This document shows, in pieces, positions 37,544 through 46,616 of a stretch of 64,000 bases of DNA. Origin of the DNA: JASGTU01 sp963821815. GTDB lineage: Bacteria > Chloroflexota > Anaerolineae > Caldilineales > Caldilineaceae. The stretch's first letter is position 1. Each line of letters begins with the position of its first letter. Both the position numbers and the translations under genes were made by a program. The stretch spans positions 1 to 64,000 of the forward strand of contig CAWGFG010000006.1 in NCBI GenBank assembly GCA_963821815.1, read 5' to 3'. The notes below the pieces were generated by a model. The model searched no databases. It worked only from the letters and a program-made list of their open reading frames with translations, and was not told the DNA's origin.

Positions 37544-37593
37544 CCATGTGTCCACCTAAACCGGGGCAGCATCATACGGTGATGGGCCGGATT

Positions 37594-38163
37594 CCACCTC
37601 TACCCCATCTTGACCTTCGAGAAAGAGCTGGTCTACCTTCTTGGCAAATTCGACGGCTACGGGATCGTGCGAAATGCTATGCGAGCTGCGAACGTGAATC
37701 CGGACTTGACCCCGGCAGGTGCGGAAGCGCGCATGGCGCATCGGATGGCCCAACTGATTCAACCGGAGCGTGAGCGGATCTTCCAGGGCCAACCTGAGGA
37801 CCTCACGCTTATGAGTTCCAGCGCACTTTCTGGAATATGTGGGACAAGTCAGCCTACTTCCAGTTCGTGGACGACGCGGTCAGCAGCGTTGGCTACTACA
37901 TTCCCTTCCTCCCGAAGACGTCTCCTCTCTTCGGCCTGACGGCGACTATCTCCACCACCGCCCTGATCGACCCCGTCTGGCCACCGGTGTCGTTCGGGCA
38001 ACAGTTCTTCTGTCGTGATCGAAATACCGAGCGACTGCAGGAGTTGATGATTCCATTGACCGGATCGGGGGCCGAGTCAGATCTGCCGCCCCAACTCTTC
38101 GCGGACAACATCGGCTGCTGGCGCTGGACAGGGGAAGAACGCTACGGCATTCGTCACGCCTGA
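37594..38163 (+). pseudogene. Unrecognised protein fragment, one frameshift
   Basis: Two frames join into one protein: LTFEKELVYLLGKFDGYGIV, RNAMRAANVNPDLTPAGAEA and MAHRMAQLIQPERERIFQG come first. After a one-base shift near 37810, YEFQRTFWNMWDKSAYFQFV continues, then SVGYYIPFLPKTSPLFGLTA and TLIDPVWPPVSFGQQFF-like sequence to a stop at 38163. Composition is that of a real globular protein. I do not recognise the family. The 5' side is cut by the right end of the IS3 element, so the insertion may have destroyed the gene. Confidence 0.55.
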
Positions 38164-38366
38164 TCAGTCGAATGGCACTTTTGATGATAATCGAGAGTTG
38201 GCGAAGACAACCACTGCCGTCCTCGCCGGACGGTTGGACTCCAGTATTCGAAACTTCGACTGTTTCGAACTAGTTCTCTAGAATCGCAGGTAAGTAGACA
38301 GACACATCGTTACTGGATGAATCCTTCTGCAATACAATGGTGTCGATAGTATTTGTCGCCCCGCCT

Positions 38367-40094
38367 TCAACGACAATTGATGGGATGATTGACACTCTTG
38401 TATCCACTCTTACTGGCGGTCAACATATAGGTGCCGACCGGTACGTCGGACAGCGAATACGCTCCCTGTGTATCGGTGGTGGTTTCACGATCCGCTGCCT
38501 TCGCAGCCCCGGATACATCGGATAAAGTCACCAGCGCGCCTGGCACTCCGGCACCGTTACCATCCAGCACACTGCCTTGTACGCTGCCCGTGGTTGGAGT
38601 AGCCGGCTTCTGGTTAAAGATGGCTGTCACCGTCTGGGCGCTCGTCATGCTCAGTTTACACGTTTGACCGCTGCATGCACCGCTCCAACCGGCAAAGGTT
38701 GAGTTGTCGTCTGCCACAGCAGTCAGCGTCACTATACTCGATTCTGCGACAGGACGCGTGCAGTCCGTTCCACAGTTAATGCCGACCGGCTGGCTTGTCA
38801 CCTCACCGCTGCCTGCTCCCGCCTTTAGCACGTTCAGAAGATAATGCGTAGGCGCCTCGTATGCTCCTAGGTCAACGACTGCCACACCGTCACCGTCGCC
38901 GTCTACCTCGCGAGGATTCGCTCCCAGGTCCCTATCTAGTGGGAAAACATCAGGATTTCCACTATCGATGGCTGGCGAACCGGACAGAAGCCGAAGGTCG
39001 AGATTGTCAGCGTCCACAAACCTGGGATCCGCGTCTACGTTTCCTCCACCATCCGTGACGCTTCCGCCATCGGCATCGTTGGCAATGGCAGGACCGTCAA
39101 TACCACCGTGGATCAGGCTGTATGAAATTGTCAGTTCGCCTAACCAATTATAGATCTCTTCGTCGACACCCGAAGCCAGCTCATTCCCCCACAGAATTAG
39201 ATTGCTTAGCGTAGGAGTGACGCTGCCTCCATTGCTAGCATTCACATATAACGCCGCTCCTGCCACCCGGGCACGATTTCCATAGAAGGTTGAGTTGACA
39301 ATCTCAGAACCGTCAGAACCGCCGGTGTTGGCGTCAAGCAGGATTGCTCCGCCAAAATCGGCTACGTTGCCTGTATAGGCGATATCTGATGATAGAAGGG
39401 CAGTGTATCCATTGCGATATCCAGCGGCATAGATGGCGCCGCCGCCTGTCTCTGCCATGTTTCCGCTGAATACAATGTGGCGCAGGTTCGGCGCGCAGTA
39501 CTTACCCGATTCATTGCCCATGCAGTACAGGCCACCGCCGTACTTCTCTGGGGAATTCTTCTCGGTACCGCCATTTGCCTGCCCTGCTGTGATGAAGAAG
39601 CCATCGAGCATGCCAAAATCTCCTGGGAATGTACCCTTACTGCCGTCGACTGTCACGACATGGGTACTGTTGTCGCCTACAATGGCGTCGGCATCGTGCA
39701 CGACGCCATTTTCATCGACAGTATCGTCTCCCGCGATATCACCACTGAGTACCGTGTGATGCGCAGCCCAGTCCCGCTGTGTCCGCAAGGTTTCGGTCGC
39801 TGCAAACCCGCCGTATAGATCCACGCCCTCCGGTAATGTAAAGGAATCGGTAACTGATAACCCGGGCGTGTACACACCAGTAGCCACCCAAATTTCGTCA
39901 CCTTTTCCGGCTCGGTTTTGCAATGCATCCTGCAACGTTGTTGCCGCATTCCAGCCACTGCCATCACCACCGCCGGTGGTCGTGACATAATAGATCGTAT
40001 TGCCTGCCGCGAACACGGAAGTCGTGCCCAGAATGAATAGACCAAATGCTATCAACAGGGCCATGCCCAGCGCGGCCGTTACTCGAAGTTTCAT
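38367..40094 (-). CDS. Secreted parallel-beta-helix protein with C-terminal repeats
   Basis: 575-residue exported protein. The ATG at 40094 (MKLRVTAALG) is preferred over 40151 because AGGGGAAT precedes it and a signal peptide follows (ALLIAFGLFILGTTSVFAAG). Residues about 30-390 form a right-handed beta-helix of the polymorphic outer membrane protein/pectate-lyase type: IWVATGVYTPG, GVDLYGGFAATETLRTQRDW, STFYGNRARVAGAALYVNA, SPAIDSGN and DLGAYEAP. Two C-terminal domains follow: a (LNV)-(GWSGACSG) unit and a carboxypeptidase-regulatory-like unit (GSVQGSVLDGNGAGVPGALV, SDVPVGTYMLTASKSGY). The frame stops at 38367, but a one-base shift restores 32 more codons ending VSVYLPAILEN at 38270. The true protein therefore probably ended there. 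Confidence 0.82.
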   Translation of the reverse strand: MKLRVTAALGMALLIAFGLFILGTTSVFAAGNTIYYVTTTGGGDGSGWNAATTLQDALQNRAGKGDEIWVATGVYTPGLSVTDSFTLPEGVDLYGGFAATETLRTQRDWAAHHTVLSGDIAGDDTVDENGVVHDADAIVGDNSTHVVTVDGSKGTFPGDFGMLDGFFITAGQANGGTEKNSPEKYGGGLYCMGNESGKYCAPNLRHIVFSGNMAETGGGAIYAAGYRNGYTALLSSDIAYTGNVADFGGAILLDANTGGSDGSEIVNSTFYGNRARVAGAALYVNASNGGSVTPTLSNLILWGNELASGVDEEIYNWLGELTISYSLIHGGIDGPAIANDADGGSVTDGGGNVDADPRFVDADNLDLRLLSGSPAIDSGNPDVFPLDRDLGANPREVDGDGDGVAVVDLGAYEAPTHYLLNVLKAGAGSGEVTSQPVGINCGTDCTRPVAESSIVTLTAVADDNSTFAGWSGACSGQTCKLSMTSAQTVTAIFNQKPATPTTGSVQGSVLDGNGAGVPGALVTLSDVSGAAKAADRETTTDTQGAYSLSDVPVGTYMLTASKSGYKSVNHPINCR

Positions 40095-40565
40095 CAAATT
40101 CCCCTCAGAATGTGCGTCTCCCGTAAATTGACCGGCGCAGTATACCCGCATCTATAGCCTTGTGCAATAGGTTGGATAGGCTTTCCTTTTTCTCCTGTAT
40201 GCAATCTGTTCCTACCCGCGTTTGGCGGATACATGGTTAAGAGAAAGTTGTCGCATAACAGCCCCATGGGGATTCCGGGACTCGTTTCGTGCCAGATGCT
40301 CACTGCCACGGTCATTTAGCCAGCTCCGGAATCTCTGTTCTTGCTGCCATTCGTAATCCCTGCATTGGCGCGCCGATTGTCCAACCGTGTCTGCAGATAA
40401 ACTGCGATTGACACTTTGGTTGCAGTCGTGCAGACTTCCCGTAATGTGTGATTGAATCGATTATATCTCTCCTGCGACGCACAGCGATATGCGCTTTATT
40501 CGACACATCGTACCGCTGGTATTTTCGGATACGGTACATGCATATACAGCAAAGGGCGCCACAAG
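40095..40565. other. Intergenic stretch
   Basis: About 470 bp with no supported gene. It should hold the promoter of the beta-helix protein gene (minus strand) and of the small membrane protein gene (plus strand). I could not identify a clear -35/-10 pair. Confidence 0.35.
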
Positions 40566-40890
40566 ATGAATACTCGTGCCAAAGGGATCTTGCTGGCCAC
40601 TGGCGCCTACGCAGTCACGATGGGGGGTGGCCATCTTCATTGCGGTGTTGGCTACCTTCATCATTACGATGCAGTCATCTAGCTGCAGCGCTATGAGTCG
40701 TGCCCTGCAGCTGCTGTGGGCAACGATTGCAATGGTGTGCCTGGCGAGCGTCATAATGGTGGTCGTTGTAGCGCGGAAGTGCATTGCCAGTACGAAAGGT
40801 CAAATAGAGCTTGTGGCTGCGTATGGAGTAGCGCTGTTGGCAAGCTACGTCGTTATCGTCTTTGGACTGATGGTGGTGTTCAATTGCTGA
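40566..40890 (+). pseudogene. Small three-helix membrane protein, frame broken in a G6 run
   Basis: The ATG at 40566 starts MNTRAKGILLATGAYAVTM, then the frame enters GGGGGG at about 40622-40627 and is lost. With one G fewer it continues as MGVAIFIAVLATFIITMQ. The sequence goes on with helices ALQLLWATIAMVCLASVIMV and VAAYGVALLASYVVIVFGLM to the stop at 40890. That gives about 107 residues with three membrane helices. The defect could be a mutation, a sequencing error or a phase-variable switch. A frame can also be read from an ATG at 40576, but its first codons look like an out-of-frame shadow. Function unknown. Confidence 0.6.
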
Positions 40891-40945
40891 AGCTCTGGTC
40901 GGCCAATCATATCGCATATTCCTTTCTGCGTCCGGCGCAAGCACT

Positions 40946-41173
40946 ATGACGGCACTGCAAAGATTCTTCACAAACCTCTTACCTTCGAAGTGGGCGCGCA
41001 GCATGGAAGAAGAGTCGCGGCTGTGGATAATCCGCTGTTCTTGTGGTCACGAACGCTCTGTATGGGAGGCTGGGGGCATTCGCTGGAAGGCCAAAGGAAA
41101 CCCCTGGCAGTACTTACGCTGCCCACAGTGCGGGCGAAGAAGTTGGCATCAGATCTCCAAGCGGAAAATATAG
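40946..41173 (+). CDS. Small zinc-ribbon protein
   Basis: 75-residue protein, MTALQRFFTNLLPSKWARSM followed by a treble-clef or zinc-ribbon-like pair of cysteine knuckles: IRCSCGHERSVWEAGG and LRCPQCGRRSWHQ. The two CxC-G / CxxC-G motifs, about 27 residues apart, suggest one zinc ion. The basic C-terminus (SKRKI) fits nucleic-acid or protein binding, but no function is established. It starts 55 bp after the small membrane protein gene in the same direction, so the two may be cotranscribed. Confidence 0.7.
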   Translation: MTALQRFFTNLLPSKWARSMEEESRLWIIRCSCGHERSVWEAGGIRWKAKGNPWQYLRCPQCGRRSWHQISKRKI

Positions 41174-41255
41174 GTTGATGACGCACATTCATTAGGCAGC
41201 AGTATGAGCGGGTTAAGGAGTCCCTTCCAGGGTTGCGGAATGTGTCAATAGATCT

Positions 41256-42936
41256 TGGACAGAGAAATCGAAAATTTAGGGAAGCGCTGCTGGGTCGTTC
41301 CGGCAATCCCAGCCACAGGCAATTATGTCCCGGTGCTCGCCAGCGTCAAGGGCTTCGCAAGTCGGCAAAGAGCCCCCGACCCTTGACTCCTGCTGTGCGC
41401 CGGGAGGTTCGCCTGTTATGGCTGGGATTGACTCCGTATGCGTGGCCGTCTCGGTCATGGCCGTGTCAGCGGAGTTCAGTGGCGGGTTGATCCAGACTGC
41501 TTCTGGTAATTGTGGCGGCGTAGGCGCTCCTTTCACGAATCGTTCCGGATGTTGTCGATAGGCGGCTTGCAGGACCTGCTGTCGTTTCTCTGTCACTTGC
41601 CCGGCCAATCCGTAATGGACGGTGGCCGGCGCCATCAGAGCCAGGCCCGTATGACGATGTTCATGATTGTACCAGTCAATGAAAATCCTGGCCCACACCC
41701 GGGCATCCTCTATCGAACCAAAGCGTTCAGGATAGTCAGGGCGATATTTCATCGTCTTGAACTGGGCCTCCGAAAAGGGGTTATCGTTCGACGTGTGTGG
41801 ACGAGAATGGCTCTTACCTACACCCAGGTCGCTCAGCAACTGCTCCATGGTCTTGGCGATCATCGGCGACCCCCGGTCGGCATGCAAGGTGAGTTGCTCT
41901 TTTCGATCTGCTGCTTGCGGCAACTCTCACTGATAAGTTGTCGAGCCAACGCCTCCGATTCCTGTTGGGCGATGAGCCAGCCCACGATGTAACGGCTGTA
42001 GATATCGAGGACCACATAGAGATAGAAGTGGCTCCACTTGACCGGACCCTTGAGCCGGGTGATGTCCCATGACCAGACTTGATTGGGGCTGGTCGCCAAC
42101 AGTTCCGGCTTCTGATAGACCGGGTGACGCAGTTGGTTGCGCCGCTCTCGCACCTCATCATATTCAGCCAGCACCCGGTACATGGTACGCCAATGACAAT
42201 GGTAGACGCCTTCATCCAGCAGTGTGGCGTAGACCTGCCGAGGAGAGCTTCGTAAAAACGGTCGCTGTTGAGCACGTCGCGCACAGTCTCCTTTTCAACC
42301 GCTGTCAGTCCCCGTGGCGCACCCAGGGTACCCGCGTCCTGCAACTGCCACTTTGGACACGCCGGTTGGCGCAACCAGTACAGTGTGCTGCGGGGAAAAT
42401 CCAACGATGCGCACACACTCGTCACCGGGATATTCTCCGACAGCTCTTCAACTGTCTCCCTCAGCGCTGTTCGTCTGTTGGGTCGCTCAGCGTCTCCAAG
42501 ACTTGTGCAAGCTTTTTTTGGGCGGCGATGATCAGCTCCGCTTGCCCCAATTGCTTGCGAAGACGTTCATTCTCACGCCGCAATCTGGGCCAACTCAGCT
42601 GCCTGTTCGTCTTTCTTGCGGCCTCGCTTTTGGGGTGTCAGTCCACCCAGCCCTCCAGCTTTCCGTTGCCGGCGCCATTTCGTCAAGATGGACGAGTACA
42701 GTCCTTCACGTCTTAACAGGGCGCCCATCTCGCCCGGTTCCGTGCATTTGTCGGCTTCCTCCAGTATGCGCCGTTTGTACTCGCCGCTGAACTTGCGCCG
42801 TTTGGCTTGCGCTGGAACTTCTGGGTCTGGCATCGTTCGTTCGCCGTTCATCGATTGGGCGATGGTTCGTCTGAAACATGGTCTCACCTTTCTTCGCCCT
42901 TGCATTCTACACTAATTTCGACGCTCTAACTGTCCA
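41256..42936. mobile_element. IS3-type element on the minus strand, decayed
   Basis: About 1.7 kb element bounded by imperfect inverted repeats. The left end reads TGGACAGAGAAATCGAAAAT from 41256. The right end, read on the minus strand from 42936, is TGGACAGTTAGAGCGTCGAA. It abuts the ISL3 relic that starts at about 42950. No clear target duplication is visible. Confidence 0.7.
41276..42833 (-). pseudogene. IS3-type transposase, multiply frameshifted
   Basis: Starts at 42833 with MPDPEVPAQAKRRKFSGEYK (helix-turn-helix OrfA-like part) and GLYSSILTKWRRQRKAGGLG. A coiled-coil part in a new frame reads LRKQLGQAELIIAAQKKLAQ, and the OrfB part follows: CASLDFPRSTLYWLRQPACP, then VLAEYDEVRERRNQLRHPVY. 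NQVWSWDITRLKGPVKW carries the first catalytic Asp, LHADRGSPMIAKTMEQLLSD the second, and NDNPFSEAQFKTMKYRPDYP the Glu. At least four frame changes are needed. A C-terminal tail to 41276 (HPERFVKGAPTPPQLPEAVW) is typical of this IS3 subgroup. Confidence 0.82.
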
Positions 42937-42949
42937 ATCCTATTGTGGC

Positions 42950-43900
42950 ACAAAGGGGAATCTGCGCCAGATGCTAGAGCGCTGCCTAAATCGTCTGCGC
43001 ACCGACCTAAAGACATTGCCGTTGCTAAATGTCGCGCCAAGCCGAGTCATACCAAGCAGAGCCGGTCCGTTTTTACGCTCTCGCGCCGAGCGTGAGTCGG
43101 GTGCGGCCACCCACAGGAAATGGATGCAAATCCATCAAGAGGTGCATCGTCTGCATCGTGACGGGCACAACATTTCACAGATCTGACGCACTCTGCAGAT
43201 AGATCGCAAAACCGTCCACAAATACCTGTCAATGGCACAGTTCCCAGAACGGGCGCGACATCCCGTACGTAGGAGCACGTTGGACCCCTATCTAGCCCAT
43301 CTGGTTACACGGTTCCACGAGGGCTGTACGAATGGCATGCAACTGTGGCGAGAAGTTCGTGAACAAGGCTATGCTGACGGTTATGGTCAGGTGATTCGGT
43401 GGCTCAAGAAGCATCGTCAGCAGGTAGAGACGCCATCTGCACATCCGCACGATCCATCAACTGACCTAACGGGAAACAGTGCAACTGAGGCGTCAACATC
43501 GCTCAAGCTTTCCTCCAACAGGCATCTGAGTTGGCTACTCTTGTTGGATGCGGGTTCTATACTTGGTCACGATGCAGATTTGGTGTACTCACTTAAGCAA
43601 TATCCTGTGCTGAACGACGTATAGCAACTCGTACAACGCTTCAATACAATAGTAAATGAGCGCAAATCAACTGCACTGGATACCTGGCTCAGTGATTGCG
43701 CGACGAGCGAATTTCCTGTATTTCAGACATTCGCCACAGGTCTCATGCACGACTACTCAGCAGTTCGTGCCGCTGTAGAAACTGACTGGAGTAACGGGCA
43801 GACTGAAGGTCACGTCAACCGACTCAAAACCTTGAAGCGGCAGATGTACGGTCGGGCAAATCTTGATCTGTTACGGATTCGCCTTCTGAACCCGATCTAG
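42950..43900 (+). pseudogene. ISL3-family transposase, N-terminally truncated relic
   Basis: C-terminal two thirds of an ISL3 transposase with stops. It reads LRQMLERCLNRLRTDLKTLP, then the inserted helix-turn-helix IHQEVHRLHRDGHNISQI, a stop, and QIDRKTVHKYLSMAQFPERA. GCTNGMQLWREVREQGYADG follows, and after another stop FATGLMHDYSAVRAAVETDW and SNGQTEGHVNRLKTLKRQMY to about 43900. The zinc and first DDE parts are missing because the IS3-type element lies at the breakpoint. It is related to, but diverged from, the intact copy at 1805-3433. Confidence 0.85.
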
Positions 43901-43924
43901 CACGAAATATGCTGGAGAACCACT

Positions 43925-44345
43925 TTTTTTGGGCAGATCCACTTCCCCGTTGTTGAAGAGCGGGAGTTGATATGCTCGGGAGTGCATCGCAGCGCCATCG
44001 ATCATTGGCAGCATGGCGGGACATCGTTGCGACGGACGGCGGAACTGTTGCGTTCGTGGCTGGAGAAACAGGAACGGGATTTGCTGTGGAGGCCGCTGGA
44101 TGCACAGCCTGAGGAGGAAGAACGCTGCCATATAGCCGCCAGTACCGTACATAGCTGGCTGGACAAAGCCGGTATCCAGACCGAAGCGAGTGTGGAAGGT
44201 CAATTGGGGGCATCGTTGAGACGACGGCAGCTGGGGCAGACGGTTTATGGGCGGAACTACGCGGCGGCGGGAAGCGGTGATTCATGAGCACTTTGGCCAA
44301 GATGACAGAAAACTGCGTGTTGTAGTAGCTAGCACGCCCGTTCAT
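43925..44345 (+). other. Protein-like relic, possibly transposase-derived
   Basis: A plus-strand frame reads HFPVVEERELICSGVHRSAI, RRTAELLRSWLEKQERDLLW and RCHIAASTVHSWLDKAGIQT. This resembles a zinc/helix-turn-helix DNA-binding protein of the kind carried by some insertion sequences (a recognition helix in AASTVHSWLDKAG). No start, no complete domain and no confident family assignment. Confidence 0.35.
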
Positions 44346-44559
44346 GTGTTGATAGCAGGCGCCTTTGTTCCGTCGCCTGGCTAGGCGCTGACCTTGGGTG
44401 GTGGCCCTCTTTCGTCAAGATCCGCATCTGGGACGTCCAGTATGAGTGGATCTCGGCCGCTTCCGTCGACGCCGATGAGCCTCGCTGCCGGCTGTCACAG
44501 GCGAGTGCGGGGGATGTGACTGCATTGGCTGGTCTACCGTCGTTCGTCCGACTATACCG

Positions 44560-45260
44560 TCCCCTATGCCGCAGATCGCACCCGTTGAACAGAGCCGGAC
44601 CTGCTGCAAAGTGCGCTCGAGCGGCAAGGCGGCGGCAGTTTAGGTATTTCGCGCAGCAAGACGTGCCGCAAGGGATCGGTGTGCACCTGCGACGGATAGC
44701 TCCTCGCCGGTGCCAGGGCCGGGTTGAGGAGGGGGCTCCTTCGGCGATGGTTCATGTCATCCTCAAACAGTGCCCGCCGAAAGCTTTCCAGTGCTTCCTC
44801 TTCGACGGTGAAGTAGCGTGCATCGCTTTCGGCCACCTTGCGCGCGAACTGGTACAGAAAGAGCCTGATATCTCGCAGTGGCTTGGAGGCGGTCCCAACG
44901 GCGCCGTAATCTTGTAGAAGCGAGATAGCGTTGGGCCGTAGATAGCCCTCCTGAAGTGCCCCCTGGCGATTCGCCGCACAGATAGCGGCGAACCCCCCTC
45001 GTCTTTGTGCGTGACCGTTGAATCCAGATCAGGCACGGTACCTCTTGTAGGCGTCACCGTGCCTGTCTCGTGTTCGTACTGGCGCACGAGAGTACTGATG
45101 TGTTTCTCACAATAGCCGCTCAGTATACTCAAGTCTAGCAACGAGAAGACTGCACCTTGCGCATAGCCTTCTTGGCACCAGCGAGCATAGCGAACCTGGT
45201 TAAGGCGTCCTCGCGAGCGACATTCTATTAACAGCTGACGGTCGTCAAGCAAAGCGATTC
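44560..45260 (-). pseudogene. DUF1670-like protein, second relic
   Basis: Minus-strand frames LIECRSRGRLNQVRYARWCQ, EGYAQGAVFSLLDLSILSGY and TLVRQYEHETGTVTPTRGTV, then PDLDSTVTHKDEGG. These match the central part of DUF1670 proteins, where a Thr-rich PTRGTVxDxGxTVTHK motif precedes a helix-turn-helix. A shift leads to PLRDIRLFLYQFARKVAESD and ARYFTVEEEALESFRRAL. DUF1670 proteins are abundant in Chloroflexota and often lie next to mobile elements; their function is unknown. Several frame breaks are present. Confidence 0.6.
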
Positions 45261-45309
45261 TTCGTCCGGTACCATTTGCTAGCGCACCGGTACCAATTCA
45301 TGGATATCC

Positions 45310-46389
45310 GCGACATGGTATAGCTGCCGATGCGCACGGAGACAGCAGGCTAGATCACATGGTGGGGTGGCAGACGATCAGCGTAGACCTGATTCACGGT
45401 GGTCATAATATCTTCAACGATGGCAGATGCCACGACCGGACCATGTTCGTATCCGTACTCATTCAGAAACTCTTACACCAGTTGTTGTTTGAGGGAGCGC
45501 TTCGCCCACCCGCTGACGGATGTGCTCATTTGATTCTTGCTCATGCCAACCAGGCCCCTTTTGGTCGCAGCGGGCTGTTCTGTCGCTTGGTCTGGGTCGC
45601 TGATGAGCAGCTGCAAGCGACCGTTGGTCTTGTCACAGGTCTGGTAGATTGCTAGATACCCAGCGATAAGCCGTTCCGAAAGACGCGTCGCCTGGCGGAT
45701 TTGGACGCGCGTCAGCTCTTCTTGCGCCAGCCGAACGATGCGTGTGTAATCCTGGCAGTAACCTCGTATCGAACTAATGCTACGGCAACGACGTTGCTCA
45801 ATCTCGCTGAACGTGTACCATCTAAATAGTCTTGCACGATCTGGCTCTTATGACTGACGTCCGTACCGATATCTTTCATTTGCCCCCGCGTCGGCACATG
45901 CACGCCCTACTGACGCAAGGCAGCCACATCTCGCTTGGTGGTAGCCAGGGTGCTGCTCAACAGGCAGGCCAGATCTTCGTGCGTCAGCAAAGCCCCCTGC
46001 TCGTTGGCCTCTTCGCTCAGACGCATGATCCGCTGCTGCCGCAGGGCGGCCACTCCCTTGCCAAGGGCAACCAGATCATCGGCTCTGTGCAAAGTCAGCA
46101 TGACCGGTATTCATTCACATTCGTCTACCTTGCGACCTGCAGGACTCCCCTTACTTACAGCCAGATACTTCGTCTGTCCCATCGCTTGGGGCAAGGTCGT
46201 GTAACCTTCTACATAGTGTCGCATCTGTGCTAGCAGTGTCCGAACAACCACCGGTGGCAGATTGAAATCTTGCTTAACCCGCTCCACGAGCGCTTCCGAG
46301 GCTGATTTCGCCTTCAGACGATCAATCGCTTCTTCTTTCCTGTTGACTTCCAGGTTGATATCGCTTACTTTGTCACCTGAAGCTTATAT
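45310..46389 (-). pseudogene. DUF1670-family protein, broken
   Basis: Nearly whole DUF1670 protein with several frame breaks. It reads from 46389: INLEVNRKEEAIDRLKAKSA, SEALVERVKQDFNLPPVVVR and HYVEGYTTLPQAMGQTKYLA. After a stop come LHRADDLVALGKGVAALRQQ, RIMRLSEEANEQGALLTHED and TKRDVAALRQ, then PTRGQMKDIGTDVSHKSQIV and QDYLDGT. A shift follows, then YCQDYTRIVRLAQEELTRVQ and IRQATRLSERLIAGYLAIY. The last part is YEHGPVVASAIVEDIMTTVN with RLPPHHVI. It lies head-to-tail with another DUF1670 relic and back-to-back with the serine recombinase. Confidence 0.7.
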
Positions 46390-46468
46390 GACATAGAGAA
46401 TTGCTGGCGCACACGCAAGTGCGCTATCGGATGGGGGCTACCTGTAGTATTATGAAAGTAACAGAAAC

Positions 46469-46598
46469 GCCCGCCGCGAGTGCTGAAAACACTCGCGGCG
46501 GGCTGACCCAGACCGATGGGATCAGCATCGGCGGGCTTGGTGCAGTATACCATGCCCCTTCTACCCATCGGATACAGGCCGATGGGTTTTGTTATTTT
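46469..46598 (+). promoter_or_regulatory. Three-hairpin leader upstream of serine recombinase
   Basis: Three consecutive inverted repeats: a perfect 14-bp stem at 46469-46482/46490-46503, a 6-bp stem at 46513-46518/46526-46531, and a perfect 9-bp stem at 46563-46571/46579-46587. The recombinase ribosome site (AAGGGAG, 46605-46611) lies directly after. The arrangement suggests transcription attenuation or insulation of the recombinase gene. No leader peptide was identified. Confidence 0.6.
46563..46598 (+). terminator. Rho-independent terminator-like hairpin before recombinase
   Basis: Perfect stem ACCCATCGG/CCGATGGGT with a 7-base loop, followed by TTTTGTTATTTT. It ends 7 bp before the ribosome site of the recombinase. 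Confidence 0.6.
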
Positions 46599-46616
46599 CA
46601 AATGAAGGGAGCGATG

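Larger units (their letters stand above)
36263..37569. mobile_element. IS3-family insertion sequence
   Basis: About 1.3 kb element with orfA and orfB. Terminal inverted repeats are clear: left TGACCCGATAAAGTGGACAC from 36264 and right, read on the minus strand, TGCCCCGGTTTAGGTGGACA ending near 37568. Short flanking sequences do not give a clear target duplication. The orfB frame is broken once, so this copy is probably not active by itself. Confidence 0.85.
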
